Source of the DNA: JAHEEL01 sp963715255
Lineage (GTDB): Bacteria; Actinomycetota; Acidimicrobiia; Spongiisociales; UBA5794
Direction of reading: 5' to 3'
NCBI GenBank assembly: GCA_963715255.1
Contig: CAVQRN010000004.1
Coordinates: forward strand, 310,001 to 374,000
Length of the DNA stretch: 64,000 nt
Every line of letters begins with the position of its first letter. Within the stretch, counting starts at the first letter, position 1. The notes beneath the pieces were generated by a model. That model had not been told where the DNA came from and did no database searches. It was given only the letters and a program-made list of their open reading frames with translations. Positions 16,673 to 25,974 of this stretch are shown here, one piece after another. The translations under genes and the position numbers were made by a program.

Positions 16673-19564
16673 GTGATTAATCGCGAACCGATCCCGTACG
16701 TTTCGAAAGGCCGATTCCGGCGCCTCCTCTGGGTCGTCATCGGCATCGGCTTTGTTGGGCTCATTGCCCTGCGGTCTCTGGCAACACTCTGGACCGACTA
16801 CCTCTGGTATTCGAGCGTCGATCAAGTCGGCGTGTGGACGACGCTCGTCTTCACTCGACTCTGGCTTGTCATCGCGGCTGCGATCTTCGCGGCTGCGATC
16901 TTCTGGATCAACCTGTTCATCGTCGACCGCCTGTCGCCCCGTCGCGGCGTCATGCCGGGAAGCCCGGACGAAGAGCTTCTGATGCGTTACCAGACCTGGG
17001 TGGAGCCGCGGTCCGGCCGTCTCCGCCTTGGCGTGGCGGTGTTCTTCGGGATCCTCATCGGTCTCGGTGCGGCGGCGTGGTGGCAGAACTGGCTGCTGTT
17101 CTCGAAGGGTGGTTCCTTCGGCATTACCGATCCCGTCTTCAACCACGACATCGGTCTCTACGTGTTCGACGTTCCGTTCATGCGCGACGTGTTCGGGTGG
17201 GCGTTCCAGTTGATTCTCGTGTTGACGCTCGTCGTGGTCGCCGTCCACTATCTCAATGGTGGGATCAGCGTCCAGGGTCCTGGGAAGCGGGCCAGTTCGG
17301 GCGTGAAGGCCCATATCTCGATCCTTCTCGCACTCCTGGTGCTCCTCAAGGCCGTCGGCTACCAACTCGACAAGTGGGACCTCCTCTACAGCAGTCGCGG
17401 CCAGGTGTTCGGCGCGTCGTATACGGATGTCAACGCCCAAGTTCCGGCGCTGAACTTGCTCATCCTCATCTCGCTCGTTGCTGCGGTGATCCTTCTGGTG
17501 AATCTCTGGTTCCGCGGGTGGACGTTGCCGCTGGTCGCCGTCGGGTTGTGGCTCGTCACATCGATTGTGGTCGGCGGTGTGTATCCGGCGCTCGTGCAGC
17601 GATTGACCGTTCAGCCGGACGAGGTGAACAAGGAGGCGCCGTACGTCGCCTACAACATCGAGTTCACCCGTGAGGCGTACGGTCTCGCCGATGTCGAACT
17701 TGATCCTTTCGCCGCCTCACCGGACCTGTCGGCTGAGGAACTGGCCATGAACGATCCGACGATCAGCAATATCCGTCTCTGGGACCCGGGTGTTCTGAAA
17801 TCCACGTACCAGCAATTGCAGAACATCGTCACCTACTACGACATAGGCGACGTTGACGTCGACCGGTACACCATCGACGGTGCTCTCACCCAGGTGATGG
17901 TGTCCGCGCGCGAGCTTCAAGAGAGTGGCATCCCTGGTGAGGGCTGGGTCACGGAGCGGCTCGTGTATACCCACGGTTTCGGCGCGGTGCTGAGCCCCGC
18001 GAACAACGTCACCGTGCAGGGCCAGCCGGATTTGCTGGTGAAGGACATCCCGCCGGTGAACCGGTCCAACGACCCGTCTCTCGATATCGAGCAACCGCGG
18101 ATCTACTTCACCGACAAAGCCGAGGCCGACTATGTGATCGCTGGGACGTCGCAGCCGGAGGTCGACTTCCCGATCGGATCGAGCGGGGCCGACGTGGCGA
18201 CGAACTCCTACGACGGCACCGGCGGGGTTGAGATCGGTAGTTTCTTCGATCGAGTGGCGTGGGCGCTGCGATTCGGGAACCTCGATACGTTGATCTCGGA
18301 CCGGGTCAGCTCAGGTTCGAAGGTATTGCTCGAACGCAATATTCGCTCGCGGATCGAGCGCCTCGCACCGTTCCTCTACGGCGATGCCGACCCGTACATC
18401 GTGATCGCCGACGGTCGGCTCAAGTGGGTCATGGATCTCTACACGATCACCGACCGCTACCCGTACTCGGCACCGGCGAACACGGCCCGTCTGAACAATG
18501 AACCCGGTCTCCCCGGCCGGTTCAACTACATCAGGAACTCGGTCAAAGCCGTCGTCGACGCATACGACGGAACGGTCGACCTGTACGTCATCGACCCGGA
18601 CGATCCGGTGATTCAGGCGAACGAGGCGATCTTCCCTGGTGTATTCCGCTCCAGGGACGAGTTGCCGAAGGAGATCATCGAACACTTCCGCTACCCGGAG
18701 GACCTGTTCAGGGTCCAGACCGATCAATACCAGCTCTATCACATGACGAACCCGGAGCAGTTCTTCACGGTCTCGGATCCGTGGCAGATCGCGCGTGACC
18801 CGTCGACTTCGCCGCGACCGGCGCTGAGGGGCCGGTTCGTGGATGCCGAAGGCCAGGAGTTCACTCCGATGCTCCCGTACTACCTGCTCATGAAGCTGCC
18901 GGGGGACGAGGAACTGTCATTCCTATTGATGCAGCCGTTCACGCCGCGGGGTCGGCCGAACATGGTGTCGTTCATGGTGGCGAAGAGCGGGCCGCTCGAG
19001 GAGTACGGCCGGATCATCGAGTACGGGCTGCCGTCCGACAGCCAGATCGACGGCCCGGCACAGGTGGGCAACTTCGTGAACCAGGACCCGGAGATATCGG
19101 CCGAGTTCACCCTGCTCGGACAGGGCGGTTCGCGGGTGATCCAGGGCAACATGCTCGTCGTTCCGATCGAGGAGTCGCTGCTCTACGTCCAGCCGATCTA
19201 CATCAGTGCGAGCGACGGCGCGTCGAGTACCGGCATTCCGGAGTTCAAGCGAGTCGTCGTGTCGTTCAACGGGCAGATCGAGATGCGGAATTCTCTCTCC
19301 GAAGCCCTCTCCGCGGTCTTCGGCGTGGCCGACGGGAACGGCACCGGCGACGGTGACACTGCCGAACCGCCAACCGGATCGATCGAAGAGCAGGTAATCG
19401 AGTTGCTTGCTCAGGCCGACCAGGCCTTCCAAGAGGCCGACGCTGCGATGCGCAGCGGCGATCTCGTCACGTGGGCCCAGAAGATAGAAGAGGCTCAGGC
19501 GGCGATCGAAGACGCAACCCGACTCCTCACCGGCGCGACTGAAGTGACGACGACCGACGCGTGA
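16673..19564 (+). CDS. UPF0182 family giant membrane protein
   Basis: A 963-residue protein matching UPF0182 in length and layout. Seven hydrophobic helices lie in the first 300 residues (for example L-L-W-V-V-I-G-I-G-F-V-G and W-T-L-P-L-V-A-V-G-L-W-L-V). A large extracytoplasmic domain follows, with T-Y-Q-Q-L-Q-N-I and D-R-Y-P-Y-S. The C-terminus is acidic and Ala-rich. The start is GTG 16673, 26 bases past the DivIVA-like gene. The family is common in actinobacteria and has no established function. The MFS gene is convergent, with three bases between the stops. Confidence 0.9.
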   Translation: MINREPIPYVSKGRFRRLLWVVIGIGFVGLIALRSLATLWTDYLWYSSVDQVGVWTTLVFTRLWLVIAAAIFAAAIFWINLFIVDRLSPRRGVMPGSPDEELLMRYQTWVEPRSGRLRLGVAVFFGILIGLGAAAWWQNWLLFSKGGSFGITDPVFNHDIGLYVFDVPFMRDVFGWAFQLILVLTLVVVAVHYLNGGISVQGPGKRASSGVKAHISILLALLVLLKAVGYQLDKWDLLYSSRGQVFGASYTDVNAQVPALNLLILISLVAAVILLVNLWFRGWTLPLVAVGLWLVTSIVVGGVYPALVQRLTVQPDEVNKEAPYVAYNIEFTREAYGLADVELDPFAASPDLSAEELAMNDPTISNIRLWDPGVLKSTYQQLQNIVTYYDIGDVDVDRYTIDGALTQVMVSARELQESGIPGEGWVTERLVYTHGFGAVLSPANNVTVQGQPDLLVKDIPPVNRSNDPSLDIEQPRIYFTDKAEADYVIAGTSQPEVDFPIGSSGADVATNSYDGTGGVEIGSFFDRVAWALRFGNLDTLISDRVSSGSKVLLERNIRSRIERLAPFLYGDADPYIVIADGRLKWVMDLYTITDRYPYSAPANTARLNNEPGLPGRFNYIRNSVKAVVDAYDGTVDLYVIDPDDPVIQANEAIFPGVFRSRDELPKEIIEHFRYPEDLFRVQTDQYQLYHMTNPEQFFTVSDPWQIARDPSTSPRPALRGRFVDAEGQEFTPMLPYYLLMKLPGDEELSFLLMQPFTPRGRPNMVSFMVAKSGPLEEYGRIIEYGLPSDSQIDGPAQVGNFVNQDPEISAEFTLLGQGGSRVIQGNMLVVPIEESLLYVQPIYISASDGASSTGIPEFKRVVVSFNGQIEMRNSLSEALSAVFGVADGNGTGDGDTAEPPTGSIEEQVIELLAQADQAFQEADAAMRSGDLVTWAQKIEEAQAAIEDATRLLTGATEVTTTDA

Positions 19565-19567
19565 GCG

Positions 19568-20764
19568 TCAGATGGGTGTTACCCGCTGCTCCGGGACCCG
19601 GAGCAGCATCATCACCGCGATCGCCGCGAGAACCGCACCGAAGGTGAACGCCGCCGCCGGACTGGACAGCACCCAGATGGCTCCGAAGACCACGCTTGCC
19701 GGTAGTGCCCCGATGCCGATCGCGGCGTTGTAGTAGCCGAACGCCGATCCGCGGAGCCGCTCAGGTGCCAATCCGGCGACCCATGCCCGTTCGACCGGTT
19801 CGGTGAGCCCGAAGTAGGCGCCGTAGACAACGAAGAGACCGATCGCGGCGGCGGTCGACGACACGAGCGCCATCCCCAGGTAGACCAGCGCGTACAGGGT
19901 CCATCCTGCGATCTGGAGCCGCTTGCGCCCGAGACGATCCGACATCGGGCCGGCGATCAATGCGAACACCATCTTCATCCCCGAGAGCAGCGCCCACAGC
20001 ACGGCAATCCACGCCACGGAGACGCCGGCGTCGTTGAGACGTAGCAGCAGGAACGCGTCGGTGCTATTGCCGAGGGTGAAGACCATGATCGAGGCGAGGA
20101 GCCACCAGTATCCGGAGCCGAGTTCCCGTCCGTGGGACCAGATCGACGTTCGGGGACCGATGGGGTGCTCCTCGTGTTCGGGTTCCTCAACCCAGGTGAC
20201 GATGACGACGATGACGATGATGGCGGGGATGACGGCAAGGAGGAACACGGAGCGGATTGCAACTCCGATCGCGAGGAGGGCGGCGGCGATGAGCGGTCCG
20301 ACGAGGGCGCCTGCGCTATCCATGGCGCGTTGCAGGCCGTAGGCGGTGCCCCGCCTGTCGTCGTGGGTGACGTCGGCGATGAGAGCGTCGCGAGGAGCGG
20401 TGCGGATGCCTTTGCCGACTCGGTCGGTGAAACGGATGGCGCCCACCTGCACCCAGGACGTGGCGAGTCCGATGAGTGGGCGCACGGCACCGGCGATGCC
20501 GTACCCAACGAGTAGGAACGGCTTGCGCTTCTTGACCCGGTCGGTCCACCAGCCGGAGACGACCTTCAGCAAGGCCGCCGCCGATTCGGCCAGGCCTTCG
20601 ATGATGCCGAGCGCCGCCGCCCCTGCACCGAGATGTCCTACGAGGAACACCGGGATCAGGGGGTAGATCATCTCGCTCGACATGTCGGTGAAGAAGCTGA
20701 CGACGCCGAGGGCGAACACCGTCGTAGGAACCCGCCGCCGGATGCGCTGGATCAGACGCGCCAT
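19568..20764 (-). CDS. MFS transporter
   Basis: A 398-residue major facilitator with about twelve hydrophobic segments. The loop 2-3 signature is W-W-T-D-R-V-K-K-R-K-P, and the family pattern F-T-D-R-V-G-K-G-I-R-T-A-P-R-D-A-L follows. The second half repeats it (G-P-M-S-D-R-L-G-R-K-R). The substrate is not predictable. The T-D-R-x-G-K-G-I-R-x-A-P-R-D branch is found in many bacteria as putative drug or metabolite transporters. Confidence 0.88.
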   Translation of the reverse strand: MARLIQRIRRRVPTTVFALGVVSFFTDMSSEMIYPLIPVFLVGHLGAGAAALGIIEGLAESAAALLKVVSGWWTDRVKKRKPFLLVGYGIAGAVRPLIGLATSWVQVGAIRFTDRVGKGIRTAPRDALIADVTHDDRRGTAYGLQRAMDSAGALVGPLIAAALLAIGVAIRSVFLLAVIPAIIVIVVIVTWVEEPEHEEHPIGPRTSIWSHGRELGSGYWWLLASIMVFTLGNSTDAFLLLRLNDAGVSVAWIAVLWALLSGMKMVFALIAGPMSDRLGRKRLQIAGWTLYALVYLGMALVSSTAAAIGLFVVYGAYFGLTEPVERAWVAGLAPERLRGSAFGYYNAAIGIGALPASVVFGAIWVLSSPAAAFTFGAVLAAIAVMMLLRVPEQRVTPI

Positions 20765-20880
20765 CGGCTCACTCTACGACCGGTCCGCGCCGGTCAGGTC
20801 CCCGACGACATCAACCAACCGATGGCGCAGGACCTGCTCGCCGCGGTCGGGCCTCCGTGGACCGAAGTAGGATCCGAGTC

Positions 20881-21126
20881 ATGTCCGAACTGCACGGAGA
20901 ATCCTCCAACCCGCTGAGAGAACGACAAGGCGTCGCGTCGAGTCAGCCCGCGGACGTGCCCGGCAGGTGGGAACCCGGCACGGGGGAACTGAACTACACG
21001 GCGATCGCTTCCGCTCTTCAAGAGATGGGCTACGCAGGGGTTGTCGGGCCGGCCACGTTCGTTCACGGTCCGATGGGAGTATCGCCGGTCGGCGTTCGAG
21101 CCCATCTGATGACGGTCGTGTCATGA
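20881..21126 (+). pseudogene. Remnant of a hydroxypyruvate-isomerase-like TIM barrel
   Basis: An 81-residue frame. Residues about 31-57 (A-D-V-P-G-R-W-E-P-G-T-G-E-L-N-Y then A-L-Q-E-M-G-Y-A-G-V-V-G) match the C-terminal strand and helix of hydroxypyruvate isomerase/IolE-like barrels. The first 200 or so residues are absent, and the usual G-L-E ending has become G-P-A. Its TGA overlaps the following ATG (ATGA), so it may still be translated as a leader of that gene. A decayed 3' gene end is the likeliest reading. Confidence 0.45.
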
Positions 21127-22130
21127 CTGAACCGCTGCGGTTGGCGGTCGTGGGCGTCGGAAGAATGGGGGCCTTCCATGCCGCAACGCTCGCAGCTATG
21201 GATACGATCGATGTGGTCGCCGTTGCCGACACGATGCCCGCCGCTGCTCTCCAGGTCGCCCGGAAGATCGGCGCAACGGCATACGACTCGCTCGAGGCTC
21301 TGAGCGATCGGGATGACGTCGAGGCGTGGCTGATCGCGACTCCGACCACGACCCACCCTTCCGTCGTGGTGATGGCACTTGATGCGGGGCTCCATATCTT
21401 GTGCGAGAAACCGCTCGCGTTGGATCCGGTCGAGAGTGAAGGCCTGGGAGCGCAGGCGGCGGCCGCAGGCCGCGTGCTGCAGATCGGATTCTGGCGGCGT
21501 TTCGCGCCGCCCTGGTTGCGAGCGAAGCAACTCTTGGACGAAGGTGCAATTGGGCGCCCACTCATGCTGCGATTGGCCCAGTGGGATGCCGATCCGCCGC
21601 CGGCCTCGTTCTGCGACCCATTAGCAAGTGGTGGCCTGGCGATCGATTGCGGCGTTCACGAGTTCGACCTCGTTGGATGGCTGACGGGACGCGACATTGA
21701 GATCGTGACGGCGCGCAACCTCCCGCTCGTCGACGAATCAATCGGTGACGTCGGCGACGTCGACAACCTTCTCGCCATCCTCGACCTTGATGGGGGAGCG
21801 GTCGCCACCGTCGATCTCTCTCGCAACTGTCGGTACGGCGATGACGTGCGCACCGAGATTCTCGGCGAGAACGGTGCGATCTTCGTCGATCTCCTGCCGG
21901 TCGGGCGGGCCAGGCTCGCGGTCGCGACTGGTATTGAAGTCATCGCCGGATCGGCGACCGACGATGCCTTTGCCGAAGGGATCAGGGCGCAGGCCGACGC
22001 CTTCGCTGCGGTGGTGCGCGGTGAATCCGCCGACTATCCGGATGCTTCGGCCAGCACACACGCCGTCGCGGTCGGGCGGGCGGTACAGCGAGCGGCAGCG
22101 ACGGGAGTGCCGGTCATTTTCGAACGCTGA
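21123..22130 (+). CDS. Gfo/Idh/MocA oxidoreductase
   Basis: A 335-residue NAD(P)-dependent dehydrogenase of the inositol 2-dehydrogenase type. The N-terminal Rossmann motif is V-V-G-V-G-R-M-G-A-F-H. The dinucleotide site signature C-E-K-P-L-A-L and the C-terminal domain G-F-W-R-R-F and G-V-H-E-F-D-L follow. It acts on sugars or cyclitols and the substrate is unknown. It stands on the plus strand facing the inositol-type operon and is one of four enzymes of this superfamily in the window. The ATG at 21123 was chosen because the Rossmann motif follows seven residues later. Confidence 0.85.
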   Translation: MTEPLRLAVVGVGRMGAFHAATLAAMDTIDVVAVADTMPAAALQVARKIGATAYDSLEALSDRDDVEAWLIATPTTTHPSVVVMALDAGLHILCEKPLALDPVESEGLGAQAAAAGRVLQIGFWRRFAPPWLRAKQLLDEGAIGRPLMLRLAQWDADPPPASFCDPLASGGLAIDCGVHEFDLVGWLTGRDIEIVTARNLPLVDESIGDVGDVDNLLAILDLDGGAVATVDLSRNCRYGDDVRTEILGENGAIFVDLLPVGRARLAVATGIEVIAGSATDDAFAEGIRAQADAFAAVVRGESADYPDASASTHAVAVGRAVQRAAATGVPVIFER

Positions 22131-22212
22131 CCGAGGGATCGTCCGACGAATCACGTTGTGGGCTCACCTCGCAATAGGACCCGTTGCATACCCTGGGTAC
22201 ACGGCGTTGGTC

Positions 22213-23214
22213 TCAGAGCCCTCGGGCCGGGGGGCCGGTGGTTGCGCGGGGCACCAGCGATGGGGACAACACAATGTGCCGTGCGTCGGTCCTTTCCCCC
22301 TCGATCCGCTCGATCAGCAACTCGACGGCCGTTGTGCCGAGTTCGTGTCTCGGTTGATCGATCGTGGTGAGCGAGATGTGCTGGAGTCCGGCGAGCCAGG
22401 CGTTGTCATATCCAATGAGGGAGACATCGTCGGGGACGGAGCGATCAGCGTCGGAGATGGCCTGGAGGCAGCCGAGGGCGGCGAGGTCGTTGGCGGCGAA
22501 GATGGCTGTGGGATGTTGATTCGCCTCGAGCAGTTCCTCAACGCCGAGCGCCCCGCCCTCCTCGGTGTACGTGCCGCCGACGACCATCGACTCCAGCCCG
22601 TGCACCTTCATCGCAGCCTCATACCCACGCCGTCGACGCCGGGCCCCGGCGCCGCGACCGCCGTCGACGTGCGCGATTCGCTGGTGGCCGAGCGAAACGA
22701 GGTGATCCACTGCGATGCGGGCACCGGCCCGATCGTCACCGACCACGCTGTCCACGGTCCGAGACCGGGTGGCGCGTGAGATCAAGACGATCGGAACCGC
22801 CCTTCCGGCCTCGTTGACGGTCTTCATATCGAGCAGCGTTCCGGCGAGGATCAGGCCATCAGCCTGGAGTTCCAGCAGCATTTCGAGGGCCATGGCTTCG
22901 CGTTCAGGTTCCCTCTTGCCGCTATTGAAGAGCGCCCGGTAGCCGCTCCTGAGGGCCCGATCCTCGATACCGTCGACGAGGTCGGCGAAGAACGGATTGT
23001 GGAGGTTCGAGAGCATCACGCCGAGCACGTGAGATCGCTGCTGCACCAGGCTCCGTGCCATTGCGTTGGGTCGATAGCCGAGTTCGTCGACGGCCTGCAG
23101 TACCGCGGCCCGCCTCTCGTCGCTGACGTACGGAGATTCCTGTATCACGAGCGAAACCAGTGACTTCGAGACCCCTGCCCGTTTCGCCACGTCGTGGATG
23201 GTCGGGCGACTCAT
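22213..23214 (-). CDS. LacI-family transcriptional regulator
   Basis: A 333-residue repressor-type protein. The N-terminal helix-turn-helix reads T-I-H-D-V-A-K-R-A-G-V-S-K-S-L-V-S. The hinge region Y-R-P-N-A-M-A-R-S-L follows, then a periplasmic-binding-like effector domain (G-V-M-L-S-N-L-H-N-P-F-F to Y-D-N-A). It is the last gene of the inositol-type operon, and its ATG overlaps the corrected SDR stop. LacI regulators bind palindromes with a central CG. The sites at 32267-32280 and 47219-47232 fit, so it is the likely regulator of both operons. That link is inference. Confidence 0.9.
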   Translation of the reverse strand: MSRPTIHDVAKRAGVSKSLVSLVIQESPYVSDERRAAVLQAVDELGYRPNAMARSLVQQRSHVLGVMLSNLHNPFFADLVDGIEDRALRSGYRALFNSGKREPEREAMALEMLLELQADGLILAGTLLDMKTVNEAGRAVPIVLISRATRSRTVDSVVGDDRAGARIAVDHLVSLGHQRIAHVDGGRGAGARRRRRGYEAAMKVHGLESMVVGGTYTEEGGALGVEELLEANQHPTAIFAANDLAALGCLQAISDADRSVPDDVSLIGYDNAWLAGLQHISLTTIDQPRHELGTTAVELLIERIEGERTDARHIVLSPSLVPRATTGPPARGL

Positions 23215-23997
23215 CAGTCGTAGGCTCCGATGACGACGTTGGTCGTAGTCGACCACTGCCCCGGTCATGAAACCGGACTCGGAGGAAGCGAGGAACAACA
23301 CGGCCCGCGCGGCGTCATCCGGGTCGATCAGGTCGCCGAACGGAAGGTCTGCACCTGCCTTCTCGCGCCAACCATCGCCGACGCCGTAGTACTCGCGCTG
23401 GAGCCGATCTTCGCCCGCGGTTGCCATCCATCCGGGGTTGAGCGCATTCACCCGAATCCGGTGTTCGAGCAGGGCGTGCGCCGAGTTCTTGGTGAAGACG
23501 GCCAGGGCGGCCTTGGATGCGGCGTACGTCGCGAGATACGGCTGCCCGGCGTGCGACGAGATCGACAGCACGTTGACGATCGTCCCTTCGACGCCCTCTC
23601 GAAGCATCAACTCGACCGCTCCCTGCATCAGAAACCACGGGGCACGCGTGTTGATGGCGAACATCCGATCGAAGTGCTCGGTGCTGGTCTCCCGGATGGT
23701 GTCCCGGTCGGTCGCGGCCGCGCTGTTCACCAAAACGTCGATGCGCCCAAACGCCGCGTCTGCCGCCTCGATGATGTGAGCCGGTCCGGATCGATCGGCG
23801 AGGTCGGCGCCGACGAAGACGGATCGGCAGCCCAGGTCTTCGAGTGCTGCGGTCATCGCGAGTCCACGGGTGTCGTCGCGCCCGGTGATGACGATGCCGG
23901 CACCGCCACGTTCGGCGAACTGCCGGGCAATGGCCGCTCCGAGCCCCTGGGTCGAGCCGGTGACGACCGCCACTTTGCCGTCGAAGTCAGTTCTCAC
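23214..23997 (-). CDS. SDR oxidoreductase (one frameshift near the end)
   Basis: A short-chain dehydrogenase of about 260 residues. The cofactor motif is T-G-S-T-Q-G-L-G, then N-S-A-A (usually N-N-A-G), catalytic Ser in L-S-I-S-S-H, and Y-A-A-S-K. At about 23245 one base is missing after V-D-Y-D-Q. Restoring it gives N-V-V-I-G-A-Y-D and a TGA overlapping the LacI start. Uncorrected, the frame fuses with LacI into a false 701-residue protein. The GTG at 23997 overlaps the stop of the upstream gene. Its place in the operon suggests oxidation or reduction of a cyclitol-derived ketone. Confidence 0.85.
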
Positions 23998-25021
23998 GGG
24001 GTCCTTCCATTGGGCTCGACGGCGAACTCGGAGATCGGAACCGGACGGCCTTCGGTCGCAGACCGGCCGGCCGCCAAGGCAATCACGAAGGCCGCGCGGC
24101 GTCCTCCGGTGAACAGGGATTCGGGGCGCGTCCGAGCGCCAGATCGACGAAGGCATGCATCTCGGCTCGGTAGGCAGAAGAGAACCGATCGAGGAAGTCG
24201 CCGTATGGGGGGCCTGCCGGCGGCTCAACCCCGGGCTCAACGGGTCTGAGCGGTATCCGCTCGTCCCAGCCCACCGCAATGCTGTCCGCTGAACCGTGGA
24301 TCTCCATGCGGATGTCATATCCCGCCGGATTGTGTCGGGTCGCGGCGAACGTCGCTATTGCACCACCGCTCAGGCGTAGCGATCCAACGCCGATCCCCGT
24401 GTCCTGATTGCGGGAGTAGACGTCGAACACGGGGAATCCGGCTGCGCCGGTCGCGAACACCTCGTCGATCTCCTGTCCCGTCACGAAGCGGATGGCGTCG
24501 AAGTCGTGAATTGCCAGATCGCGGAAGAGGTCGCCGGAGGTTCGGACGAACGCCTCGGGCGACGGGGCAGGGTCGAGGCTCGTGGTGCGGACCAGGTAGA
24601 CATCGCCCACGTCGCCTGCTTGAACCAGGTCTCGGGCGGCGCGATATCCCGCCTCGAAACGCCGCTGGAATCCAACCTGGAGTTGGATGCCTTCGGACCG
24701 AACGAGCTCGATGACGGCATCGGTGGATGACAAATCGAGCGTGAGTGGCTTCTCGCAGAACACCGGGATACCGAACGCTGCTGCATGCCGGATCAGTTCG
24801 GCGTGTGAGGCGGTCGCGGAGGCAATTACGACCGCGTCGACGGATCGGAATACGTGTTCGGCCGAGGGTTCGGCCTGCACGGACAACTCCTCGGCGAGCG
24901 CGTCGGCACTGTCAGGCCTCGACCCCGCCAGGACCAGCGCGTCGACCTCCGGGTGCGCGGCGAGGGTCCTCGCAAAGAGGCTTCCGAGGCGGCCGACCCC
25001 GACGACCCCCATTCGCAGCAT
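23994..25021 (-). CDS. Gfo/Idh/MocA oxidoreductase, IolG-like (one frameshift)
   Basis: About 342 residues after correction. Landmarks: G-V-V-G-V-G-R-L-G, C-E-K-P-L-T-L, G-F-Q-R-R-F-E-A-G-Y and A-I-H-D-F-D-A-I-R. The last two patterns are typical of inositol 2-dehydrogenases and are shared with the plus-strand copy at 32331. At about 24090 a base is lost after D-A-A-R. The restored frame continues A-F-V-I-A-L-A-A-G-R-S and ends in P-N-G-R-T-P, with a GTGA overlap to the SDR. The ATG lies two bases after the iolB stop. Confidence 0.86.
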
Positions 25022-25023
25022 GG

Positions 25024-25905
25024 CTACACGGCTCCTTCATGAGAGGTCAGGGGCAGACGTGGATCCTGTTCCTGATCCTGCCATGTGTCACGAACCCACG
25101 TCTGTGCCGGATCGTCGGATGCCTGCCAGATTCGCTCGGCTCCCGGCCCTGCCATGACGTTGAGGAAGTACATGTGGTGGCCCGGCACCGCCACCGTCGG
25201 GCCGTGGAAGCCGTACGGACACAACACGGTGTCGCCGTCGCGAACAATCATGGTGGTGTCGAATTCACCGTCTGTTGCCCACTCGCGAAACAGACCGTAT
25301 CCGTTGTCCCCGGAGAAGCGGAAGTAGTAGATCTCCTCGAGTTCGACTTCGGGTAGGTCGGGATCGAATGTGTCGTGTTTGTGGGGTGGATACGAGGAGA
25401 AGTTGCCGGCCGGGGTGATCACCTCCACGGCCAGAAGCTTGTCCGCCATGGGAACATCAGCCATCAGGAAGTTGGTGATTTGCCGGGATGCCGACCCCGC
25501 TCCGCGCACCGACACCTCAACGTCCTCCGCCCGCCCGTACGCGGGTTCGAGACGCAGTGTCGTTCTCGCCATGACCAGAGCGAACTCGCCTCCCTCTCCA
25601 GAGGTGACGCGGTACTCGGCATCGATGGGCACATACGCGAAGTCGCTTACCCGACTGAAGACGGATTCGCGACCCTCGAGGGCGAATCGGTGGCCCTCCA
25701 CCTCGACCGTGCAGGCTCCGCTCAGGGGCAGGACCGCCACTTCGCTAGTGCCACTGGTGAAGGTCCGCGAGTCGCCGGGACCAAGCTCGAGGATGCGCAG
25801 CCCGCTGTAGGTCCACGACGCACTCTCAGGAGTGACCAGGACCGGGTCGGGACCGTCTGTGGCGCGGCCTGCCGGCAGGAAGAGGTCCTCGTCGCGGTAG
25901 CTCAT
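25024..25905 (-). CDS. iolB: 5-deoxy-glucuronate isomerase IolB
   Basis: A 293-residue double-cupin enzyme that converts 5-deoxy-D-glucuronate to 2-deoxy-5-keto-D-gluconate in the inositol pathway. The metal-binding signature P-A-G-N-F-S-S-Y-P-P-H-K-H-D is present, with the further ligand region L-E-E-I-Y-Y-F and C-P-Y-G-F-H-G-P. The length is normal and the frame intact. It lies 69 bases downstream of iolD, the enzyme that makes its substrate. This is the most specific evidence that the operon handles an inositol. Confidence 0.93.
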   Translation of the reverse strand: MSYRDEDLFLPAGRATDGPDPVLVTPESASWTYSGLRILELGPGDSRTFTSGTSEVAVLPLSGACTVEVEGHRFALEGRESVFSRVSDFAYVPIDAEYRVTSGEGGEFALVMARTTLRLEPAYGRAEDVEVSVRGAGSASRQITNFLMADVPMADKLLAVEVITPAGNFSSYPPHKHDTFDPDLPEVELEEIYYFRFSGDNGYGLFREWATDGEFDTTMIVRDGDTVLCPYGFHGPTVAVPGHHMYFLNVMAGPGAERIWQASDDPAQTWVRDTWQDQEQDPRLPLTSHEGAV

Positions 25906-25974
25906 GACTGCTCCTTTGCCCTGTACCAGACGGAGATGATTCGGGTGTAGTCGCCGGCGTCAACATCGGTCATG

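Noticed and set aside
22213..24318. A 701-residue SDR-LacI fusion protein
   Set aside because: The LacI ATG and its helix-turn-helix are intact at 23214. The SDR C-terminus and its stop appear after restoring one base near 23245.
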